Source: Corbicula japonica (lineage: Eukaryota; Mollusca; Bivalvia; Venerida; Cyrenidae). From it: DNA of 64,000 nucleotides. The notes under the pieces were generated by a model. It saw nothing but the letters and a program-made list of their open reading frames with translations, was not told the DNA's origin and did not search any database. Where the stretch lies: NCBI GenBank assembly GCA_038501625.1, contig JAZAYU010000219.1, forward strand, positions 558,001 through 622,000, written 5' to 3'. How positions within the stretch are numbered: the stretch's first letter is position 1; each line of letters starts with the position of its first letter. The translations under genes and the position numbers were made by a program. Shown here in pieces: positions 63,401-64,000 of this stretch.

Positions 63401-64000
63401 CGCTGCACAGTTTTACCAGCGCTTGATAAAGCAATTTATGAACCTAGTACCTCTTAGTATAAATTGATGTGTACATATCAACCATACGCAATATGCAAAG
63501 TTATATGCAAACAGATGACAGCTTGTTTCCAGGTCTTTTTGCGTACAGTGACCGAGTAAAGGGTCGGACGCAAGGTTTCCAGAAAAGGGGTTCGTATGAA
63601 GCAGTCTTCGGGAGTTACATGATAATTTCCAACCGTTATGGTCCAAAATCCCTAACAAACATTAAATATTGATGCGCGAAAAGGGGGTTCGAGCAATCCT
63701 ACTGAACCTCCTCTGGACTCACCCCTGGAGTTATGAGGTTCACCTGAACATGTTCATCTCAAATTGTACATTCAGTGTCTTCCTCTATAAGATATGTAAA
63801 GGCTCACATCAAAAGTTACCTACCGTAGCAGATGGGCGTGTTTCCAAGCCAAGTGCTATTCTCAGTACACAGTTTCAGTGCATTAGCTCCAGGTAGAAGA
63901 CCGTAGCCCTCCTTGCATGTATACACGCAGCTGCTTCCAAAGTAGTTGCCCGCGGTGCATGTTATGTTCACAATATCCATTTGATCCGCCTTCGGCTTTA
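30331..64000 (-). CDS. SVEP1-like single-pass receptor, partial 5' end
   Basis: Spliced model of 21 exons: complement(30331-30490, 31432-31515, 33094-33208, 35522-35677, 36510-36683, 37680-37931, 38038-38265, 41336-41515, 42529-42762, 44296-44466, 46182-46357, 50870-51068, 51436-51597, 54624-54785, 56842-57094, 58071-58246, 58948-59166, 61664-61861, 62692-62844, 63140-63238, 63824-64000). Every junction is GT/AG and in frame, mostly phase 1. About 1,241 residues are visible: Sushi, HYR, Sushi, Sushi, SEA-like A, Ephrin_rec_like x2, pentraxin/LamG, EGF x2, TSP1, Sushi, SEA-like B with an RKKR-S site, Ephrin_rec_like, TM, ~75-residue tail. The Sushi/HYR/Ephrin_rec_like/pentraxin/EGF order recalls SVEP1, a secreted cell-adhesion protein. 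The TM anchor, TSP1 and SEA-like modules set it apart. Probably a cell-surface adhesion or recognition receptor; ligand unknown. More domains and the signal peptide should lie beyond 64000. Confidence 0.88.
30531..30675. mobile_element. HP palindromic MITE, 'GATCATAAAAC' subfamily
   Basis: GCCAAGATCATAAAACTGAG and CTCAGTTTTATGATCATGCG form a full hairpin. It lies 41 bp upstream (minus sense) of the last exon acceptor. Confidence 0.86.
30684..30805. mobile_element. HP palindromic MITE, degenerate
   Basis: TAGGTTATAAAACTGAGAAT starts it; TTCTTGAGTTCAGAGACTGG lies in the other arm. The terminal repeat on the right is lost. Confidence 0.5.
30865..31010. mobile_element. HP palindromic MITE
   Basis: Complete copy from GTTGAAGGTTATAAAGCTGA to CTCAGTTTTATAACCTTGGG, with symmetric GGCGACTGGTCGCC at the centre. 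Confidence 0.88.
31010..31400. mobile_element. PB-related MITE interrupted by an HP copy
   Basis: The core pieces CTGATCAGCCTGAACATCC and TAGATCCAGTTCAGACTGC lie left of the HP element at 31187-31364. CACACATGGGATAAAACCC continues on its right. HP therefore inserted into an older PB copy here. Confidence 0.55.
31187..31364. mobile_element. HP palindromic MITE with duplicated left arm
   Basis: The segment GATCATAAAACTAAGTTTTG to GGCTGAAATGGCGAC occurs twice in direct orientation (31194 and 31259). Only a short right arm (GATCTCAAAACTTAGTTTTA) closes the element. Confidence 0.8.
31432..31515 (-). CDS. Receptor exon (juxtamembrane cytoplasmic)
   Basis: 84 nt. Acceptor TTTCAG, donor GTAAGT. Encodes EKWFMGKPVRVEKNKVFDSD and DTYSQQFE. 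The basic start directly after the TM exon fits the positive-inside rule. Confidence 0.85.
31600..31820. repeat. ~123-bp direct duplication in a receptor intron
   Basis: TATATCCCTTCCAAAACCAC ... ATTATGAAGGAAGGTTTTAT is repeated (about 31610-31702 and 31711-31810) with few changes. No coding content. Confidence 0.8.
32191..32319. mobile_element. HP palindromic MITE, centre deleted
   Basis: GGAGGTTATAAAGCTGAGCA to CTCAGTTTTATAACCTTCAA. The GCCATTTCAGCCAA part of the right arm is missing. Confidence 0.82.
32880..33009. mobile_element. HP palindromic MITE, left tip lost
   Basis: GGGACCAGTCTCCAATCTCA to GGGTTTTATAATCTTGGGCC. The GGAGACAAGCC centre replaces GGCGACTGGTC. Confidence 0.75.
33094..33208 (-). 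CDS. Receptor exon (transmembrane helix)
   Basis: 115 nt. Acceptor CTTTAG, donor GTAATT. Encodes QVVPINTQVNWQ, then a ~23-residue hydrophobic segment from IILVSCLGGVV to ISYVLFVI, then YDR and the basic start of the next exon. One clean TM helix; the N-terminal side is extracellular by domain context. Confidence 0.92.
33256..33470. mobile_element. PB-related MITE, 'GTTACTCCATGG' subfamily
   Basis: TTTTAATCCGTTACTCCATG on the left. The GTGCAGATCCAGATCAGCCA and GATCTGGTTCTACACTG cores are recognisable. The right end is eroded. Confidence 0.6.
33578..33686. mobile_element. PB MITE, internally deleted and right-truncated
   Basis: TTAA at 33578-33581, then CCCTTTCCTCCATATATACG. It jumps from GTGTTGATCC directly to ATGCCGGCTGATCTGGATCT. 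Confidence 0.7.
33870..34765. mobile_element. Tandem-array element with self-complementary ends (type 1)
   Basis: The left end contains GGTCGCTCACCTGTCAACA. The right end contains CACTATGTGACAGGTGAGCT, so GCTCACCTGTCA forms the inverted termini. The interior has ~4 diverged repeats of a ~150-bp unit (CCAAATATCTAAGCT, GGGCCAATTTTGACCCCAG, AAGATTTTTAAAG). A short GGAC run (ACGGACGGACGGACGC) lies just before the right end. No protein recognised. Confidence 0.7.
35223..35465. mobile_element. PB MITE
   Basis: Left ATAACCCTTTCCTCCATAGA (TTAA mutated to ATAA). Right GTGGAGGAAAGGG with TTAA at 35462-35465. It lies about 60 bp from the Ephrin_rec_like exon. Confidence 0.85.
35522..35677 (-). CDS. Receptor exon (membrane-proximal Ephrin_rec_like)
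   Basis: 156 nt. Acceptor TTACAG, donor GTAAGT. Encodes PCGKGAYADSNYCVLCARGT, then YQDLIGQTSCKQCPDGSTT and AGLMTRDRDLCN. The spacing C-x3-G-x-Y...C-x2-C-x2-G-x-Y-x-D...C-x2-C-P-x-G is the Ephrin_rec_like/GCC2_GCC3 pattern. It is the last folded module before the membrane. Confidence 0.92.
35700..36500 (-). other. Receptor intron, no feature recognised
   Basis: AT-rich with no named repeat. The small frame at 36247-36462 (+) has no domain. Confidence 0.4.
36510..36683 (-). CDS. Receptor exon (second half of SEA-like module B)
   Basis: 174 nt. Acceptor TTGCAG, donor GTAACT. Encodes SLDNCYNLLQSLVDTLNLYI (helix), TQNQFTVTWGGSQHNVT (strand) and SECKQGYIPVLYYC. It continues module B and runs straight into the Ephrin_rec_like exon. 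Confidence 0.88.
36740..37410 (-). other. Receptor intron, no feature recognised
   Basis: AT-rich intron. A 36-bp direct repeat CACCCTTTAATCTATACAAT + TATACACAATTTAAC at about 37372-37444 is the only structure seen. Confidence 0.45.
37418..37645. mobile_element. PB-family MITE, degenerate
   Basis: CAGATGGGCTGGCACACCTG, CAGATCCTGATCAGACGGCA and GCTGATCTGGATCTGCATTG mark the body. Ends: CACCCTTTAATCTATACA and TTTGGAATAAAGGGTAAC. Confidence 0.6.
37680..37931 (-). CDS. Receptor exon (first half of SEA-like module B, RKKRS site)
   Basis: 252 nt. Acceptor TTTCAG, donor GTAAGT. Encodes a strand (KNTLYFSGTYNTLTS), a helix (LDASLVTDVTNIVTAKIG), a Cys pair (GCVKTKSCKLQ), then ASNNGRKKRSLSNRVMFTAT and ITCVPA. 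RKKR-S is a strong furin-type proprotein convertase motif. It sits in the loop between the two central strands, the position cleaved in SEA domains and in the Notch heterodimerisation domain. The fold is inferred from pattern only. Confidence 0.88.
38038..38265 (-). CDS. Receptor exon (Sushi/CCP before module B)
   Basis: 228 nt. Acceptor GCTAG, donor GTATGC. Four Cys: CTDEPSLLDYGELNC, HVCHPACHQGYDFDND, LTCGPDTGYTWNN, IPSCTA. The spacing and Trp fit a Sushi repeat, and the next exon follows without a gap. Confidence 0.88.
38534..38611. mobile_element. HP MITE, left arm only
   Basis: GGGCACAAGGTAATAAAACT to GAAATGGCGACCAGTC. The right arm is absent, so this copy cannot fold. Confidence 0.75.
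38660..39745. mobile_element. Tandem-array element with self-complementary ends (type 2)
   Basis: GCATGTCTCCCACCTGCGC on the left is complementary to GGGGGTGAGACATAATAA on the right. The interior is about six ~145-bp units, each with CGGAAACGGTTTTCACTCTT, GGCCCCTGTGACCTTGACC, TTTGACCTACTGACCCCAA and CCCTATGAAGTTTGAATGCT. It ends with GACAGACGGACTGACGGAC just inside the right terminus. This repeat is common in bivalve genomes in my experience. Confidence 0.8.
39981..41190. mobile_element. hAT-like element, 1,210 bp, 8-bp TSD
   Basis: Perfect 15-bp terminal inverted repeat CAGGGATTCTAAAAT / ATTTTAGAATCCCTG. The flanking 8-bp duplication GTTAAAAT lies at 39973-39980 and 41191-41198. Subterminal regions share AATCGGACATT in inverted order (about 40008 and 41130). 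The longest frames inside are <90 codons and show no transposase, so it is non-autonomous. Inserted in a receptor intron. Confidence 0.9.
41336..41515 (-). CDS. Receptor exon (thrombospondin type 1)
   Basis: 180 nt. Acceptor TTTCAG, donor GTAAGG. Encodes NGGWTSWGTSGVCSVTCGQG, then IQQRTRVCENPTPKNGGANC and TGSTVDIVKCGNINNTC. It has the W-x2-W, C-S-V-T-C-G-x-G and R-x-R-x-C hallmarks and six Cys of TSP1. The W-x2-W could be C-mannosylated (family knowledge). Confidence 0.95.
41545..41950 (-). mobile_element. Foldback element (FB-B), same family as 11404-11870
   Basis: The hairpin part is at 41808-41942: AAATATCACATCCTTCAGTG ... CACTGAAGGATGTGATATTT, with loop GCTAACGCCTC. The unique arm at 41545-41640 holds TATATAGCGTAATGTGACAT, the reverse complement of the FB-A arm. 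It is therefore in opposite orientation. Confidence 0.65.
42061..42212. mobile_element. PB MITE, internally deleted
   Basis: TTAA at 42061-42064, then CCCTTTCCTACATACATATG. The right end is lost after CATGCATAATGGGCC. Confidence 0.65.
42239..42307. mobile_element. HP MITE, right arm only
   Basis: CCATTTCAACTGATCAGATT, then TTTGAGACTGATCTCTAAAC and TTATGATCTTGGGC. No left arm. Confidence 0.65.
42529..42762 (-). CDS. Receptor exon (two EGF-like domains)
   Basis: 234 nt. Acceptor TTACAG, donor GTTTGT. Two tandem EGFs: CASSPCYNGAECKDTDNGYK + CTCTPGYSGVNC, then INDCSGNVCHNGGTC + VDSVAGYKCTCTKNRTGNLC. Each has six Cys. The second begins with N-I-N-D and resembles but does not fully match a calcium-binding EGF (D/N-x-D/N-E/Q...). 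Direct linkage KCDEFDDC to the pentraxin exon. Confidence 0.95.
42781..43006. mobile_element. PB MITE abutting the EGF-exon acceptor
   Basis: TTAA at 42781-42784 followed by ACTTTTCCTCCATAGATACA. Right end is TATGGAGGAAAGGATC without TTAA. On the minus strand the left TTAA is 19 nt upstream of the EGF exon. Confidence 0.8.
43401..43546. mobile_element. HP palindromic MITE
   Basis: GGGCTGAAGGTTATAAAACT to CTCAGTTTTATAACCTTCTG. Point changes (CTTATGATAAGCTGG) sit in the left arm only. Confidence 0.84.
43560..44020 (-). other. Receptor intron, no feature recognised
   Basis: No exon, palindrome or tandem repeat recognised. Two similar phrases (GATTCAAGTAACAGTCTCAC near 43721 and GTTTGAGTAACAGTTTTACA near 43895) suggest one more old duplication. 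Confidence 0.35.
44026..44253. mobile_element. PB MITE
   Basis: CACCTTTCCTCCTTAGACAC to AAAATGTGTATAGAGGAAAG. TTAA is lost on both sides. It lies 43 bp from the pentraxin exon. Confidence 0.75.
44296..44466 (-). CDS. Receptor exon (pentraxin/LamG, C-terminal part)
   Basis: 171 nt. Acceptor TTTTAG, donor GTAATA. Encodes GNFLGRFAQLHIWSRTDVPI, then YNDNYTCLMGLSGDLLNWRQ and FAEADGKFVVTATKCD. The F-x-G-x-(F/L)-x-x-(V/L)-x-(I/L)-W core and the closing L-x-x-W-x-x-F ... C fit the pentraxin domain of SVEP1-type proteins. Confidence 0.9.
44493..44639. mobile_element. HP palindromic MITE
   Basis: Complete hairpin TGCCCAAGGTTATAAAGCTG to CTCAGTTTTATAACCTTCAG. It lies 27 bp upstream (minus sense) of the pentraxin exon acceptor. 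Confidence 0.86.
44766..44930. mobile_element. PB-family MITE, left-truncated
   Basis: CATGCCATCTCATCTGGTTC, AAACAAACAGTGAAGATCCT and GATTTGGATCTGCACTGTTC identify it. Confidence 0.5.
44935..45345. mobile_element. Foldback element (FB-C)
   Basis: The hairpin ACAGTTATTTCATATGTGAT ... ATCACATATAAAATAACTGT (44938-45082) has loop GTTTTGAACTGCTCAAAAC. A ~260-bp arm follows with a direct repeat GCGAGGGAAACAGTCGAAAC + TATTGACC at about 45131 and 45225. It ends ATCAGGTAATAAAA, the complement of TTTTATTACCTGAT at 45081-45094. Architecture matches FB-A/FB-B but the sequence differs. Confidence 0.65.
45462..45785. mobile_element. PB-family MITE interrupted by an HP copy
   Basis: ATTAACCCTTTACTATAAGA on the left. 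After the HP copy, TATCCCATAGATAAACAGTG and GTAGATCCAGATCCGACAGC continue the body. Confidence 0.55.
45485..45634. mobile_element. HP palindromic MITE
   Basis: GTGCCCAATGTTATAAAACT to CTCAGCTTTTTAACCTTTAG. The central arm pairs perfectly across GGCGACCAGTCGCC. Confidence 0.84.
45853..46181 (-). pseudogene. Two tandem partial copies of the pentraxin exon 3' half
   Basis: Bases 45853-45941 and 46021-46109 copy the last ~89 bp of the exon at 46182-46357 (CTCCTATGGTTATATCAACT ... GATGTAGAACCAGCAGAT) with its GTAAAC donor. The ~47 bp of intron next to the donor (TTCAACATGGCTCTGTTTTG) is repeated between the second copy and the true exon. Copy spacing is 168 and 161 bp. Both differ from a multiple of 3 relative to the true donor, so use of a downstream donor would shift frame. 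Copies diverge by only a few bases, so the duplication is recent. Confidence 0.9.
46182..46357 (-). CDS. Receptor exon (pentraxin/LamG, middle)
   Basis: 176 nt. Acceptor CTGCAG, donor GTAAAC. Starts with the third base of a split Ser codon. Encodes GLHPTKVDISTNKPWNIISL, then VHTEHYLDMFVGDLLVLHQS and LPEPIIQGTSSPVDITIG. The K-x-W-N-x-I ... L-x-x-F-V-G-D motif matches the W-h-H ... Y-V-D-G strand pair of pentraxin/LamG. Confidence 0.88.
46433..47447. mobile_element. pogo/Tigger-like element, TA-flanked, 1,015 bp
   Basis: The termini CAGTCGAATTGCGATAACTC and GAGTTATCGCGATTCCACTG are inverted repeats with TA on each side (46431-46432, 47448-47449). CAGT(G/A)GAA(C/T)...GATAACTCGAA ends are typical of Tigger/pogo elements of the Tc1-mariner group. 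Both ends carry several subterminal copies of TTCGAGTTATCGCG. No transposase motif is seen in internal frames, so it is probably non-autonomous. Confidence 0.85.
47450..48090 (-). other. Receptor intron, no feature recognised
   Basis: AT-rich sequence with no named repeat and no exon. Confidence 0.4.
48095..50545. mobile_element. Tandem-array element with self-complementary ends (type 3)
   Basis: The left end has GCTCGACTATTCGAA (48123-48137). The right end has TTCGAATAGTCGAGC, with an extra AGCTCGACATATTC making that end a hairpin. Inside are ~9 units of ~165-180 bp at 48930-50460: TTGCACGCAAACTTTAACCT, GAAATTCTAAGTCGAAAAAG, GGCCATAATTTGAT, GAGTTATGGTTCTTGGCA. The array ends in GACGCCGACGGCGACGGCG. 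A GTT/GGT microsatellite sits in the left part. Confidence 0.75.
48395..48880. repeat. ~480-bp GTT/GGT microsatellite
   Basis: Trinucleotide repeat of GTT, GGT and GTG on the + strand (Asn/Thr/Val/Gly in different frames). All long frames through it are artefacts of low complexity. Likely unstable in length. The strand-asymmetric G/T bias (almost no C) is striking. Confidence 0.95.
50870..51068 (-). CDS. Receptor exon (pentraxin/LamG, N-terminal part)
   Basis: 199 nt. Acceptor TTCCAG, donor GTATAT. Encodes FDLTFLDMANTSNSSGASVT, then VTLEMTFTLSFWVSCTECSD and LTLKVNEDRLLDLTNIN. It is the only intron of the ectodomain that ends in phase 2, matching the 46357 acceptor. The F-T-L-S-F-W-V segment is the first conserved strand of pentraxin. 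Confidence 0.88.
51090..51345. repeat. 28-bp minisatellite beside the pentraxin exon
   Basis: About 9 units of AAAGTCATAAACTGACACTG + AATAACAG. It starts about 20 bp from the acceptor of the exon at 51068, so it occupies the branch-point/polypyrimidine side of the intron. Confidence 0.92.
51436..51597 (-). CDS. Receptor exon (Ephrin_rec_like 2)
   Basis: 162 nt. Acceptor TTTCAG, donor GTCAGT. Encodes SCPVGHYSDSGTVPCSACGL, then GSFTDKNASIQCTPCPGAQI and TLTSGAQSAYQC. The C-P-x-G-x-Y ... C-x2-C-x2-G-x-F ... C-x2-C-P pattern is clear. Confidence 0.92.
51625..53160. mobile_element. Tandem-array element with self-complementary ends (type 4)
   Basis: GGATGCCCCCGCTATGGG on the left is complementary to CATGGCGGGGGCATAAAA on the right. 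The interior has two arrays: ~150-bp units with AGTGACCTTGACCTTGGA (51740-52160), then four ~165-bp units with AAGGGCCATAACTTCTGAAC, CCCCACCTTCATGCACAAC and ATTCCCACCAGTAGT (52380-53030). A (GGAC)n run lies at 53052-53114 just inside the right end. Confidence 0.8.
53052..53114. repeat. (GGAC)n microsatellite
   Basis: About 15 units of CGGACGGACGGA with two interruptions (ACAGACGG, GGAAGGACGG), at the right edge of the element above. Confidence 0.95.
53569..53874. mobile_element. HP palindromic MITE with left arm in four tandem copies
   Basis: The 54-bp segment GTGCCCAAGGTTATAAAACT ... CAAATCTCAAGCATCA is repeated at 53569, 53623, 53677 and 53731. The last copy continues into a complete palindrome ending CTTGGGCACA. 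A run of in-frame repeats ([18 protein letters not shown]) results but is not a gene. Confidence 0.9.
53880..54600 (-). other. Receptor intron, no feature recognised
   Basis: AT-rich; nothing supported. Confidence 0.4.
54624..54785 (-). CDS. Receptor exon (Ephrin_rec_like 1)
   Basis: 162 nt, exactly the length of the next such exon. Acceptor TTTCAG, donor GTTAGA. Encodes QCNAGYYYDNTSKLCTPCPL, then GFYQNESRQYTCKSCPVGTS and TPFRAATSNSQCL. Equal length, equal phase and similar spacing show that this exon and 51436-51597 arose by exon duplication. Confidence 0.93.
   Translation of the reverse strand, partial: SNVMLAIIMTTLANCVLRVPWDFTRMSPGSTPVNPVQWEPVLLSGQQHPTVNV
54847..55087. mobile_element. 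PB MITE, complete
   Basis: TTAA at 54847-54850 and 55084-55087 flank a 233-bp body with CCCTTTCCTCCATATATAAG and TATACAGGAAAGGG ends. It is 62 bp upstream (minus sense) of the 54785 acceptor. Confidence 0.88.
55448..56624. mobile_element. pogo/Tigger-like element, TA-flanked, 1,177 bp
   Basis: CAGTAGACTCCGGGAAATTG on the left and CGTGGAGTCTACTG on the right are inverted. TA flanks at 55446-55447 and 56625-56626. Subterminal GGCCGATAANNNAT-like repeats occur near 56510 and 56590. Internal frames are <75 codons, so it is non-autonomous. Confidence 0.82.
56842..57094 (-). CDS. Receptor exon (second half of SEA-like module A)
   Basis: 253 nt. Acceptor TTTCAG, donor GTAAGT. Phase 0 start. Encodes IFCIDSMGRSVMIEAKVDID (turn and central strand), then LAGIQTDLYQTMQLAETLDA (helix) and LAAVDFDMSQLIVTC (last strand). 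G-R-S-V-M-I-E is close to the G-S-V-V-V turn of autoproteolytic SEA domains, but has an inserted Arg, so self-cleavage is doubtful. It leads directly into the Ephrin_rec_like exon. Confidence 0.86.
57115..57340. mobile_element. PB MITE abutting the module A acceptor
   Basis: TTAA at 57115-57118, then CCCTTACTCCACATATACAG. The right end stops at TTTCTATGGAGGAA where an HP copy begins. On the minus strand TTAA is 21 nt upstream of the 57094 exon. Confidence 0.8.
57341..57488. mobile_element. HP palindromic MITE, 'GATCATAAAAC' subfamily
   Basis: TGTGCCCAAGATCATAAAAC to GTTTTATGATCTTGGGCCC. It replaces the terminal AAGGGTTAA of the adjacent PB copy. Confidence 0.86.
57490..58060 (-). other. Receptor intron, no feature recognised
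   Basis: AT-rich intron; no exon or named repeat supported. Confidence 0.4.
58071..58246 (-). CDS. Receptor exon (first half of SEA-like module A)
   Basis: 176 nt. Acceptor TTACAG, donor GTACGG. Encodes TEPKEEVTVSVSVDYTTVLD (strand), then CVQLEQASEEVINSSIIALD (helix) and TAFQYVCPSPNCTVISAQ. The Cys pair C-P-S-P-N-C parallels G-C-V-K-T-K-S-C in module B. Ends in phase 0. Confidence 0.86.
58266..58508. mobile_element. PB MITE, complete, abuts the module A first-exon acceptor
   Basis: TTAA at 58266-58269 and 58505-58508 flank a 235-bp body (CCCTTTCTTCAACATATACG ... ATAAGGAGGAAAGGG). On the minus strand the 58266 TTAA is 20 nt upstream of the exon. Confidence 0.9.
58509..58764. mobile_element. 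Two merged degenerate HP copies
   Basis: GATCATACAAACTTAACTGG starts a broken copy. A second spans GGGAAAGATTATAAATTTTA to TTAGGTTTATGATCTTTGGC with asymmetrical decay. Confidence 0.6.
58948..59166 (-). CDS. Receptor exon (Sushi/CCP before module A)
   Basis: 219 nt. Acceptor ATTCAG, donor GTATGA. Encodes RCPTPEKPVHGQLQCEVWES, then GRFCQMTCDNGYVVTDDAL and LLVCDETDTWLYDGDLPHCQ. Six Cys with G-x-F-C-x-x-T-C and W ... P-x-C: a variant Sushi with an extra disulfide. Confidence 0.9.
59170..60120 (-). other. Receptor intron; small palindrome only
   Basis: One interrupted palindrome at about 59258-59328 (TGGAAGTAAATTACCATGGG / CCCATGGTGAAATATATATTAA TTTACTTCCA region), probably a remnant MITE. The rest is AT-rich. 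Confidence 0.4.
60128..61026. mobile_element. Element with CATACATGCC ends, 6-bp flanking repeat
   Basis: CATACATGCC ... GGCATGTATG termini, flanked by GTCACT at 60122-60127 and 61027-61032. Subterminal AGTCTCAC / CTCACTTAA blocks and repeated 'CTCACG' phrases occur. About 900 bp, no long frame. Superfamily unknown. Confidence 0.6.
61040..61650 (-). other. Receptor intron, no feature recognised
   Basis: Local inverted phrases TACAGACTGTCTGTAAATTT and ACAGACTGTCAGTTTATTTA only. No exon. Confidence 0.4.
61664..61861 (-). CDS. Receptor exon (Sushi/CCP after HYR)
   Basis: 198 nt. Acceptor TTACAG, donor GTACGT. Encodes ITCAALEQYPYTTVVCPQGR, then ALGSVCYISCEGDTVLTGSS and GVWNVEPQPYC. The order C-P-x-G...G-x-x-C-x-x-x-C-x-x-G...C...W...P-x-C is a normal Sushi, with HYR immediately upstream as in SVEP1. 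Confidence 0.92.
62415..62660. mobile_element. Composite of two or three HP copies
   Basis: The ends GGGCCCAAGAACCTAAACCT and TTATAATCTTGGGCCC enclose a nested shorter copy (GTGTCCAAGATCATAAAACT ... TTTATGATCTTGGACCC). Confidence 0.7.
62692..62844 (-). CDS. Receptor exon (HYR domain, second half)
   Basis: 153 nt. Acceptor TTCTAG, donor GTAAGT. Encodes VDNSGAAVSVVQVLGPKPGA, then LLTLGQYAVKYTASDPRNNT and GICDIVLAVK. L-x-x-G-x-Y-x-V-x-Y-T-A-x-D-x-x-x-N-x-x-x-C is the HYR (hyalin repeat) signature. Confidence 0.93.
62930..63105. mobile_element. PB-family MITE, degenerate
   Basis: ACATCCGTGCCGTCAGATCA, GATCAGACGGCATGGCTGTG and GGATCTACATTGTTCGCACT are family cores. The right edge is TATATGGAGTAACGG. 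Confidence 0.55.
63140..63238 (-). CDS. Receptor exon (HYR domain, first half)
   Basis: 99 nt with acceptor GATATTTCAG at 63239. Encodes TAAPVFVDCSEVVVRYASSG, then NTSGIISWPTPK. The F-x-D-C ... V ... W-x-x-P pattern starts HYR. A second in-phase acceptor (TATTGCAG, exon start 63292) would add 18 residues (TTVESYSHISDTKFDISD). I prefer the shorter form because HYR normally begins just before the first Cys. Confidence 0.85.
63824..64000 (-). CDS. Receptor exon (Sushi/CCP, cut by window edge)
   Basis: Donor GTAGGT; the 5' side runs off the window. Encodes MDIVNITCTAGNYFGSSCVY, then TCKEGYGLLPGANALKLC and TENSTWLGNTPICY. Normal Sushi spacing with G-x-x-C-x-Y-x-C and W ... P-x-C. The next exon begins with 2 nt completing an Asp codon. 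Confidence 0.88.

Overview
This is a window of a large, AT-rich, intron-rich animal nuclear genome. The exons have canonical GT/AG introns. The introns are crowded with short inverted-repeat transposons and with tandem-repeat elements of a kind I recognise from bivalve molluscs (for example blocks rich in GTGACCTTGACCTTTGACC and (GGAC)n). A marine bivalve, probably a venerid-like clam, is the best guess. The taxon is inferred from repeat style and gene content, not from a marker gene.

Two protein-coding genes lie tail to tail. On the + strand, four spliced exons (14009-14145, 23157-23378, 24519-24647, 25446-26321) encode the C-terminal ~453 residues of an NOS1AP/CAPON-type adaptor. They cover the linker, the Gln/Leu-rich coiled coil and a long acidic/Ser-rich tail. 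The N-terminal PTB exons are not seen and should lie 5' of the window. On the - strand, 21 exons from 64000 down to 30331 join in frame across every splice phase. They give >1,240 residues of a single-pass membrane receptor-like protein: Sushi, HYR, Sushi, Sushi, a SEA-like module, two Ephrin_rec_like Cys modules, pentraxin/LamG, two EGF, TSP1, Sushi, a second SEA-like module with an RKKR-S furin-type site, Ephrin_rec_like, a TM helix and a ~75-residue cytoplasmic tail. The extracellular part resembles SVEP1-type proteins, but it is membrane anchored and carries TSP1 and SEA-like modules. Its 5' end lies beyond the right edge.

Nearly everything else is repeats. Family PB is a ~235-bp MITE with TTAA target duplications and CCCTTTCC...GGAAAGGG ends (piggyBac-like), with more than 30 copies or fragments. 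Family HP is a ~145-bp nearly perfect palindrome, TGTGCCCAAGG...CCTTGGGCACA, with more than 20 copies. There are two hAT-like elements with 8-bp duplications (6132-6416, 39981-41190) and two pogo/Tigger-like elements flanked by TA (46433-47447, 55448-56624). Four larger elements share short self-complementary ends and internal tandem arrays (33870-34765, 38660-39745, 48095-50545, 51625-53160). Several minisatellites and one large GTT/GGT microsatellite are also present.

The observations most worth following are: (1) the receptor architecture with a Notch-like membrane-proximal furin/SEA arrangement; (2) the intragenic duplication of a Sushi + SEA-like + Ephrin_rec_like block; (3) PB ends whose TTAA lies 19-21 nt upstream of five different 3' splice sites, the branch-point position; and (4) two recent exon-fragment tandem duplications in the receptor gene.
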